From the NCBI GenBank assembly GCA_039808325.1, contig JBDHSU010000137.1, positions 1 through 10,258 on the forward strand: a stretch of DNA of 10,258 bases, given 5' to 3'. Of the stretch, positions 5,453-10,258 are shown piece after piece. Origin of the DNA: JAFKKS01 sp039808325. Lineage in GTDB: Bacteria > Pseudomonadota > Alphaproteobacteria > Rhizobiales > Xanthobacteraceae. How positions within the stretch are numbered: the first letter of the stretch is position 1; every line of letters starts with the position of its first letter. The position numbers were made by a program, and so were the translations under genes. A model generated the notes under the pieces. It ran no database searches and was not told where the DNA came from. It worked only from the letters and a program-made list of their open reading frames with translations.

Positions 5453-7063
5453 ATGTCTTCAGCGGTTGAAACTTCAGGAGGACACGCAGGCGCTCAGGGT
5501 CATCCCACGGGTTGGCGGCGCTACGTCTATTCGACGAACCACAAGGACATCGGAACGATGTACTTCGTGTTCTCGATCGTCGCGGGTGTCGTCGGCGGCG
5601 TGCTTTCCATTCTCATGCGGATGGAGCTGCAGCATCCGGGCCTGCAGTACTTCTCCGATCCGCACACCTACAACGTGCTGGTGACGTCGCACGGCCTCAT
5701 CATGATCTTCTTCACGCTGATGCCGGCGCTGATGGGAGGGTTCGGCAACTGGATGGTGCCGCTGATGATCGGCGCGCCGGACATGGCCTTCCCGCGCATG
5801 AACAACATTTCGTTCTGGCTGCTGCCGACCTCGTTCGCGCTGCTCATCATCTCCATGTTCGTCGAAGGGGAGCCCGGAGCGAACGGCGCCGGTACCGGCT
5901 GGACGCTATATGCGCCGCTTTCGACCTCCGGCCATCCCGGTCCGGCCGTCGATTTCGTGATCCTGTCCATTCACATCGCCGGCGCGTCGTCGATCCTCGG
6001 CGCCATCAACTTCATCACCACCATCTTCAACATGCGCGCGCCGGGCATGACCATGCACAAGATGCCGCTGTTCGTGTGGGCGGTTCTTGTCACCGCGTTC
6101 CTGCTGCTGCTGTCATTGCCGGTTCTTGCCGGCGCGATCACCATGCTTCTGACCGACCGCAACTTCGGCACGACTTTCTTCTCGGCCGAAGGCGGCGGCG
6201 ATCCGATCCTGTACCAGCACCTGTTCTGGTTCTTCGGCCACCCGGAAGTCTACATCATGATCCTGCCGGGCTTCGGGATCATCAGCCACGTCGTGTCGAC
6301 GTTCTCGCGCAAGCCGATCTTCGGCTATCTCGGCATGGTCTACGCGATCGTGGCGATCGGCTTCATCGGCTTCATTGTCTGGGCGCATCACATGTACACG
6401 GTCGGCCTGTCCGCCGCGTCGCAGGGCTACTTCGCCGTTGCCAGCATGGTCATCGCGGTGCCGACCGGCATCAAGATATTCTCTTGGATTGCGACGATGT
6501 GGGGCGGCTCGATCCGCTTCAAGACGCCGATGCTGTGGGCGGTCGGGTTCATTTTCGTGTTCACGATCGGCGGCGTGACCGGCGTTGTGCTCGCCAATCC
6601 GGGCGTCGACCGTTCGTTCCAGGACACCTACTACGTGGTCGCGCACTTCCATTACGTGCTGTCGCTCGGCGCCGTGTTCGCGATCTTCGCCGGTTGGTAC
6701 TACTGGTTCCCGAAGATCACCGGCTACATGTACTCCGAGAAGTTGGGTTGGCTGCATTTCTGGCTGACGTTCGTCGGCGTCAACCTGGCGTTCTTCCCGA
6801 TGCACTTCCTCGGCCTTGCCGGCATGCCGCGCCGCTATATCGACTATCCCGATGCCTTCGCCGGCTGGAATCAGGTGTCGTCGATCGGCGCCTATATTTC
6901 GGCCGCGGGCCTCGTCGTCTTCCTCGTCGGGATCGCTTATGCGCTGAGCAGGAAGGAAAGGGCGGCGGACAATCCGTGGGGCGTGGGCGCGACCACGCTC
7001 GAATGGACGCTGTCGTCTCCGCCGCCGTTCCATCAGTACGAGACGCTGCCGCGCATTTCATAG
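5453..7063 (+). CDS. ctaD: Cytochrome c oxidase subunit I (aa3-type)
   Basis: The 536-residue product is the catalytic subunit of a haem-copper oxidase in the inner membrane. It carries the full type A1 set: haem a ligands H80 and H400; haem a3 ligand H398; CuB ligands H263, H312, H313; crosslinked Tyr Y267; D-channel D110, N99, N117 and E265 in GHPEVY; K-channel K341 and T338; and the RR pair 460-461. In HFHYVLS context the usual His-Asp Mg-site pair reads Q390-D391. Start ATG 5453 gives the normal N-terminus (MSSAVETSGG, then HPTGWRRYVYSTNHKDIGTM at 17-36). The frame is open farther upstream (to 5246), but that overlaps the previous gene. No subunit II, III or assembly gene adjoins it, unlike normal ctaCDBGE operons. 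It is an orphan or second copy that would need partners encoded elsewhere. Confidence 0.96.
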   Translation: MSSAVETSGGHAGAQGHPTGWRRYVYSTNHKDIGTMYFVFSIVAGVVGGVLSILMRMELQHPGLQYFSDPHTYNVLVTSHGLIMIFFTLMPALMGGFGNWMVPLMIGAPDMAFPRMNNISFWLLPTSFALLIISMFVEGEPGANGAGTGWTLYAPLSTSGHPGPAVDFVILSIHIAGASSILGAINFITTIFNMRAPGMTMHKMPLFVWAVLVTAFLLLLSLPVLAGAITMLLTDRNFGTTFFSAEGGGDPILYQHLFWFFGHPEVYIMILPGFGIISHVVSTFSRKPIFGYLGMVYAIVAIGFIGFIVWAHHMYTVGLSAASQGYFAVASMVIAVPTGIKIFSWIATMWGGSIRFKTPMLWAVGFIFVFTIGGVTGVVLANPGVDRSFQDTYYVVAHFHYVLSLGAVFAIFAGWYYWFPKITGYMYSEKLGWLHFWLTFVGVNLAFFPMHFLGLAGMPRRYIDYPDAFAGWNQVSSIGAYISAAGLVVFLVGIAYALSRKERAADNPWGVGATTLEWTLSSPPPFHQYETLPRIS

Positions 7064-7088
7064 CGCGACCGCGCCCGCGTGAGCGCTA
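7061..7088. terminator. Inverted repeat between convergent stop codons
   Basis: TAGCGC (7061-7066) and GCGCTA (7083-7088) form a perfect 6-bp inverted repeat around 16 bases. The left arm begins with the ctaD stop codon, and the right arm ends with the stop of the convergent LysR gene. It could be a bidirectional terminator, but no T-run follows on either strand, so this is tentative. Confidence 0.3.
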
Positions 7089-7934
7089 CTTGAACTGCGC
7101 CGCTGAAACTTCACGCAAGGCGGCCAGCGCCGCCCCCAAGACGGCTTCGTCGGCGTTGGCGGAATACACCGCGTAGACCGGATACGAGAAGCGCGGCGCA
7201 TCCGGCACGAGGTGCAGTTGTCCCGAGTCGAGGTGGGGCTGGATAGCGTGCATTCTGAAGTAGCCGGAGCCGCCGGCCGCGAGGACGTAGCTCAGCGCCA
7301 GCGGGCCGAGATTGGCGGAAAGGCTTGGCGACGCCTCCGGAAAGCTGATGCCGTGGTGAAGCACGAAATCCGCGCCCCAGTCGACCTGGATATAGCTCGG
7401 ATCGGCGATCGGCGGCTTGTCCGGATCGGTCGTTGCCAGGACCAGCTCCTCCTCCATGAGGAGGTCGATCTTCAGGCCCGGCTGTTGCTGTGGCGCATAC
7501 ATGATCGCGATGTCGATCAGCCCCGACGCGACTTGATTGATCAGATCGCGCGGAACGTCGACGTGCACCCGCAACGCGATGTCGTGCAGCGCGCGGCGCA
7601 TCAGGATCACCCAATCGAGCAGCAGCGGCTGCCATAGGCTGACCTCGCTGCCGATCGCGAGCAGCGTGCGATGCCCCGGCGGCACCGCCACCTGATGCCG
7701 CGCGCGTTGCCACAACTGCACAAAGGTCGGCGCATAGCGAAGAAACTGCTCACCGGCCGGCGTCAGCGACGCGCCGCCCTTGTTGCGGATGAAAAGAGAT
7801 CGCCCGAGCTGCTGCTCCAACGCGCGGACGCGTGCGCTGACCGTCGTTTGCCCGACATGCAGCCGCTCGGCCGCGCGCACGAAACTTCCGCTCGAGACGA
7901 TCTCGAGGAATGTCCTGGCGAGCTCGGTGTCCAT
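7086..7934 (-). CDS. LysR-family transcriptional regulator
   Basis: The 282-residue product (from ATG 7934) has the LysR winged helix at residues 1-60, with MDTELARTFLEIV (1-13), SFVRAAERLHVGQTTVSARVR (17-37, read in parts), ALEQQLGRSLFIR (38-50) and LTPAGEQFL (57-65). A periplasmic-binding-protein-like effector domain follows (about 88-275), including GLIDIAIMYAPQ. The frame extends to a TTG at 7970, but MDTEL is the usual start of this LysR subgroup, and the TTGACA at 7970-7965 looks more like a -35 box. A GCAT-N5-ATGC inverted repeat (7945-7957) just upstream could be an operator. Target unknown. Candidates are itself and the divergent SPW-repeat gene. It is convergent with ctaD, so that need not be its target. 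Confidence 0.92.
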   Translation of the reverse strand: MDTELARTFLEIVSSGSFVRAAERLHVGQTTVSARVRALEQQLGRSLFIRNKGGASLTPAGEQFLRYAPTFVQLWQRARHQVAVPPGHRTLLAIGSEVSLWQPLLLDWVILMRRALHDIALRVHVDVPRDLINQVASGLIDIAIMYAPQQQPGLKIDLLMEEELVLATTDPDKPPIADPSYIQVDWGADFVLHHGISFPEASPSLSANLGPLALSYVLAAGGSGYFRMHAIQPHLDSGQLHLVPDAPRFSYPVYAVYSANADEAVLGAALAALREVSAAQFK

Positions 7935-8076
7935 AAGCGATCTAGCATCAAAAATGCACTCAACTGTCAATTAAATTAGCTTGTTGGTTTTTCGCGAGGG
8001 TGGGATCGTTAGCTTCGAGACTGGTCGCGGCGATTGTGCCGCCGATACCGGTAATTACCCATCGAGAGAGGATGTC
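7935..8076. promoter_or_regulatory. Divergent LysR / SPW-protein promoter region
   Basis: This 142-bp region is AT-rich near the LysR gene. On the minus strand a TTGACA hexamer (7970-7965) is a candidate -35 for the LysR gene, although the matching -10 is weak. GCAT (7945-7948) and ATGC (7954-7957) form an inverted repeat. AGAGAGG at 8065-8071 is a good ribosome site for the GTG at 8077. Confidence 0.4.
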
Positions 8077-8430
8077 GTGGGTCGCGCCAAATCAAAAGCC
8101 CCCAGCCATTGGGAAGACTGGTGCGCGTGGCTTCTCGGCATATGGCTGCTGCTGTCGCCATGGGCGCTGCGCTACAGCTACGAGACGGTCGCGACAGGGA
8201 ACGCGGTGACGGTCGGCACGCTCATCATCGCCGTCGGCCTGGTCACGCTGTCCGCGTTCCGCCGCTGGGAGGAATGGCTCAACATCGCGCTGGGGGCGTG
8301 GCTTCTTGTTTCGTCGTGGGTTCTCGGCGTCGTCAGCACGGCGGCCAAGGTCAACTTCGTCATTCTCGGCATCCTCGTCCTGATGTTCGCGTCGCGTGGC
8401 GTGCTCGCGCGCTCGAAGGGATATGCCTAG
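8077..8430 (+). CDS. SPW-repeat membrane protein
   Basis: The 117-residue product has about four membrane segments (roughly residues 15-33, 46-60, 67-86, 93-108) in two similar halves. Each half starts W-E-[DE]-W (12-15 and 64-67) and leads into a Trp-rich segment: LGIWLLLSPWAL (20-31) and LGAWLLVSSWVLG (72-84). This is the SPW repeat family, small proteins of unknown function. The second motif reads SSW instead of SPW. I chose GTG 8077 because of the Shine-Dalgarno 5 bases upstream and because the family begins just before the first W-x-x-W. An upstream TTG at 7981 in the same frame would add a non-hydrophobic, untypical leader. Confidence 0.82.
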   Translation: MGRAKSKAPSHWEDWCAWLLGIWLLLSPWALRYSYETVATGNAVTVGTLIIAVGLVTLSAFRRWEEWLNIALGAWLLVSSWVLGVVSTAAKVNFVILGILVLMFASRGVLARSKGYA

Positions 8431-8543
8431 ATCGCGATGATTTTGGATCGAGACGATCCAAAGTCATGACCGTGATCGATTCTCATAACTTGGAGCGGGA
8501 TGCGGGCGGAAAACCGCTCCGCACTTTTCCTCATCCCGCTCCA
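8431..8543. repeat. Rhizobiales-type palindromic intergenic element
   Basis: The element starts directly after the SPW stop codon. Hairpin one is a 14-base arm at 8437-8450 paired with 8454-8467 (one mismatch, AGA loop; core TTTTGGATCG / CGATCCAAAG). Hairpin two is TGGAGCGGGATG (8491-8502) with CATCCCGCTCCA (8532-8543), a perfect 12 bp, enclosing GCGG-AAAA-CCGC (8506-8517). The layout and words such as GCGGAAAACCGC and ACTTTTCC match a repetitive intergenic element that I recall as common in Bradyrhizobium and relatives. It may act as transcript-end structure for the gene before it. Confidence 0.7.
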
Positions 8544-8657
8544 GCGGAAATATGCCGCGCGTTGCCGGAGCCATGACGGCGGCGATGCGGTTTCGCTTGC
8601 CGTCGCGACGGTGTCGGGCCGCCGGTCGCGCTTATCGCTTGAAGTCAGGAGAAGGTC
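8544..8657. other. Leader region of the AhpD-like gene
   Basis: This 114-bp GC-rich stretch has no convincing gene. It ends in a strong Shine-Dalgarno, AGGAGAAGG (8647-8655), very close to ATG 8658. The promoter for the downstream three-gene run should lie here, but I cannot assign clear hexamers. Confidence 0.4.
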
Positions 8658-9005
8658 ATGTCGGAAGCAATGTATCCGCCAGCGTCACGGGAGCTGGCGC
8701 AGAAGCGCCGCGCGCTGGCGCCCGAGGCGGAAGCCGCGTTTCAAGCATTCGGTCAGAAGGTTTTTGCCGAAGGCGCGTTGCCGGCCAAGATGAAACAGAT
8801 CATAGCGGTCGCGGTGGCGCATGTGACGCAGTGCCCTTACTGCATCAAGGGGCATACCAAAGCCGCGTTGCGCCATGGCGCGACGCGAGAAGAACTCATG
8901 GAGGCGATTTGGGTCGCCGCGGAAATGCGCGCCGGCGGCGCCTACGCGCATTCGGTTCTGATGATCGAGGAAGCCGACCGGGCTGCGGCCGGGAAGAGTG
9001 CGTGA
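8658..9005 (+). CDS. AhpD-like carboxymuconolactone decarboxylase family protein
   Basis: The 115-residue product is a small all-helical protein of the CMD/AhpD superfamily. It carries the redox motif CPYCIKGH (C59, C62, H66; CxxCxxxH), which in AhpD-type members supports thiol-dependent peroxidase or disulfide reductase activity. True decarboxylases lack the Cys pair. Flanking segments KMKQIIAVAVAHVTQ (44-58), HGATREELMEAIWVAAEMRAG (73-93, read in parts) and AYAHSVLM (95-102) are typical of the fold. Length is normal for the stand-alone form. The strong Shine-Dalgarno at 8647-8655 fixes the start. It leads a same-strand run with the PAS and DUF488 genes (gaps 40 and 21 bp). The likely role is peroxide or thiol stress handling (inference). 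Confidence 0.92.
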   Translation: MSEAMYPPASRELAQKRRALAPEAEAAFQAFGQKVFAEGALPAKMKQIIAVAVAHVTQCPYCIKGHTKAALRHGATREELMEAIWVAAEMRAGGAYAHSVLMIEEADRAAAGKSA

Positions 9006-9045
9006 ACGGTTGCATCCGCTTACGCAAGGAAGCAAGGACAGAACC

Positions 9046-9504
9046 ATGACAGCGCATTCGGCCGGGGGGACGGAGCAGGATCTCGAAAGCCTCGGCCGCG
9101 CCGTGCTCTTCTCCAATGCCGATGCGATCGTGACCGCCGACAAGGATGGAATTATCCGTTTTTGGAATCCGGGCGCCGCGCGGATTTTCGGCTTCACCAG
9201 CGCGGAGGCTGTGGGGCGGTCGCTCGACATCATCATTCCGGAGCGTCTGCGCAAACGTCACTGGGACGGCTACGCGCGCGTCATGGCGGGCGCGAAGAGC
9301 CGCTACGGCGATGGCGATCTGCTGGCCGTTCCGGCGATCAAGGCCGACGGCGCTCAGATTTCGATCGAGTTCACGATTATTTCGCTGCATGATGCAGGCG
9401 GCGCGCTGAACGGCTTCGCCGCAATCATGCGTGATGTGACGGCGAGGTTCGAGCAGGTGCGCGCGCTGAAGCGGCAGCTTGCCGACGCGGCCAAAGCGAC
9501 ATAG
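9046..9504 (+). CDS. Stand-alone PAS-domain protein
   Basis: The 152-residue product is almost entirely one PAS (S-box) domain at about residues 14-133: AVLFSNADAIVTADKDGIIRFWNPGAARIFGF (19-50, read in parts), PERLRKRHWDGYARVM (65-80), LLAVPAIKADG (92-102), ISIEFTIISL (105-114) and GFAAIMRDVTARFE (123-136). A short coiled helix (137-150) follows. No kinase, GGDEF or DNA-binding domain is attached, so it must act through a partner. H72 in RHWDGY sits near where the FixL haem ligand lies, but the spacing differs by one and the FixL haem-pocket Arg is not evident. The ligand is unknown. ATG 9046, after AAGGA (9034-9038), is preferred over an in-frame GTG at 8998 that overlaps the previous gene. 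Confidence 0.88.
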   Translation: MTAHSAGGTEQDLESLGRAVLFSNADAIVTADKDGIIRFWNPGAARIFGFTSAEAVGRSLDIIIPERLRKRHWDGYARVMAGAKSRYGDGDLLAVPAIKADGAQISIEFTIISLHDAGGALNGFAAIMRDVTARFEQVRALKRQLADAAKAT

Positions 9505-9525
9505 CGATCTACCGCAAGGTGCAGG

Positions 9526-10056
9526 ATGGCGGAACCCTTCTTCACCATCGGCCACTCGACCCGCACCATCGACGAGTTCGTCGGCCTGCTGCGGGAGGCG
9601 CAGGTGCGCCGCGTCGTCGATGTCCGCACGGTTCCAAGATCGCGCACCAACCCGCAATACAACCGTGACACGTTGCCGGCCACGCTGTCGCCGTTCCAGA
9701 TCGGCTACGAGCATATCGCGGCCCTTGGCGGGCTGCGCGGGCATACGTCAGGTGTGCCGCCGGAGACGAACGGGTTCTGGGAAAATCAGAGCTTCCACAA
9801 TTATGCCGACTACGCCATGACCGAAACGTTTCGCGCCGGCCTCGCCGAGCTGCGGCATGTCGGCCACGAGGAGCGGTGCGTGATCATGTGCGCCGAAGCG
9901 GTCTGGTGGCGCTGCCATCGCCGCATCATCGCCGACTATCTGATCGCCGCCGGTGAATCTGTTTTTCATATCATGGGGCCGCGTGCCATCCAGCAGGCCA
10001 AACTCACGCCGAGCGCACGCATCATGCCGGACGGTACGCTGAATTACCCGGCCTGA
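9526..10056 (+). CDS. DUF488 family protein
   Basis: The 176-residue product shows the full DUF488 pattern: FFTIGHSTRTIDEFVGLL (5-22) at the N-terminus, DVRTVPRSRTNPQYNRD (32-48), YEHIAALGGLRG (61-72), NYADYAMTETFRAGL (92-106) and the C-terminal VIMCAEAVWWRCHRRIIADY (119-138). The conserved Cys pair around the Glu (C122, C130), the following HRR and the Arg-rich DVR motif suggest an enzyme or nucleic-acid-binding role, but the family's function is not established. Length is normal. AAGGTG (9516-9521) is the ribosome site. It follows the PAS gene by 21 bp, so it is probably co-transcribed with it and the AhpD-like gene. No frameshift or missing motif is seen. Confidence 0.93.
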   Translation: MAEPFFTIGHSTRTIDEFVGLLREAQVRRVVDVRTVPRSRTNPQYNRDTLPATLSPFQIGYEHIAALGGLRGHTSGVPPETNGFWENQSFHNYADYAMTETFRAGLAELRHVGHEERCVIMCAEAVWWRCHRRIIADYLIAAGESVFHIMGPRAIQQAKLTPSARIMPDGTLNYPA

Positions 10057-10196
10057 GAGGCCGCGGCCGCTCCTTATGTCGATGCCCGGTGAAATCCGGG
10101 CTCCACCCGCTTGCTCTCGTTCTTGACCGCATTTTCCCGACCGGTGTACTGACATCCGAGTCAGCCGGGGCGCGAACGCGGGACCGTTCGCTTATA
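10057..10196. other. Intergenic region after the DUF488 gene
   Basis: No gene is visible. GCCCGG-TGAAAT-CCGGGC (10084-10101) is a perfect 6-bp hairpin that could end the upstream transcript, although no T-run follows. CTGAC (10149-10153) and GTCAG (10160-10164) form a second small inverted repeat. TTGACC (10123-10128) with TGTACT (10145-10150) is a weak promoter candidate for a gene beyond the window. Confidence 0.35.
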
Positions 10197-10258
10197 GCGT
10201 TTTCGAGCGAAGTGGATACCGGTTCGCGTGAAGAAAACGCGTCAAAACAAGAACCTAG
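10197..10258. repeat. Second Rhizobiales-type palindromic element, possibly cut by the window edge
   Basis: GCGTTTTC (10197-10204) pairs with GAAAACGC (10233-10240), and inside it GCGAA (10207-10211) pairs with TTCGC (10223-10227). The continuous words GCGAAGTGGATACCGG and AAAACGCGTCAAAACA belong to an intergenic repeat I recall as very frequent in Bradyrhizobium and related genomes. The element usually continues past the CCTAG found at the window's last bases, so it is probably incomplete here. Confidence 0.7.

Noticed and set aside
6113..7033. 306-codon minus-strand frame inside ctaD
   Set aside because: It is an antisense shadow of ctaD; the charged low-complexity translation has no recognisable domain.
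5512..7176. 554-codon plus-strand frame overlapping ctaD
   Set aside because: It is the +1 shadow of ctaD, rich in Arg/His with no family pattern, while the ctaD frame is unmistakable.
7935..7970. Upstream TTG start for the LysR gene
   Set aside because: The extra 12 residues are not part of the usual LysR N-terminus, MDTEL at 7934 is, and the TTG falls in a possible -35 hexamer.
9046..9504. FixL-like haem PAS assignment
   Set aside because: H72 is near the expected place, but the spacing to the DGY motif differs and the partner Arg is not evident; kept only as a test idea.
8896..9744. 282-codon minus-strand frame opposite the PAS and DUF488 genes
   Set aside because: It overlaps three genes with clear family motifs and lacks any motif of its own.
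1..10258. CRISPR arrays, tRNA genes, insertion sequences, phage genes
   Set aside because: No regularly spaced repeats, no cloverleaf-like sequence with a TTCRANY arm in context, and no transposase or integrase motifs were found on either strand.

Overview
The window is high-GC DNA with the gene content and intergenic repeats of an alphaproteobacterium, most likely a member of the Hyphomicrobiales (the Bradyrhizobium/Beijerinckiaceae side). The evidence is an aa3-type CtaD with rhizobial-like sequence, an alphaproteobacterial-style ferredoxin-NADP reductase, a Tim44-like inner-membrane protein, and two palindromic intergenic elements of a kind I recognise as scattered through Rhizobiales genomes. 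Genus-level placement is not supported. I see no IS element, phage gene, CRISPR array, tRNA or rRNA.

Layout. (1) 1-654: the start of a gene running off the left edge on the minus strand, an AT-rich divergent promoter region, and an Lrp/AsnC-family regulator whose 3' end contains an intrinsic terminator. (2) 788-2752: a promoter, a three-half-site operator and two translationally coupled genes that I cannot assign to a family. The first is Trp-rich with an internal duplication. The second seems to have lost its C-terminus to a frameshift. (3) 2803-4446: an IclR-type regulator, then a ferredoxin-NADP reductase (fpr). The three alternating 10-bp half-sites upstream of the unknown pair look like known IclR-family operators (PcaU/PobR type), so the IclR protein probably controls the pair.

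(4) 4447-7063: a regulatory region dense in overlapping inverted repeats, including a sigma-54-like GG-N10-GC element. It is followed by a Tim44-like membrane-anchored protein and a complete cytochrome c oxidase subunit I gene (ctaD) that stands alone, without ctaC, ctaE, ctaB or ctaG. (5) 7086-7934: a LysR-type regulator convergent with ctaD. (6) 8077-10056: an SPW-repeat membrane protein, a palindromic repeat element, then a tight same-strand run of an AhpD-like CxxCxxxH protein, a stand-alone PAS-domain protein and a DUF488 protein. (7) 10057-10258: a non-coding end that finishes in a second Rhizobiales-type palindromic element, probably cut by the window edge.

The least explained part is 788-2752: two unassigned coupled genes under an apparent IclR operator, next to an IclR gene and fpr. 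The second is the Tim44-like/orphan ctaD pair behind an elaborate promoter region. Family calls come from reading motifs, since no searches could be run.
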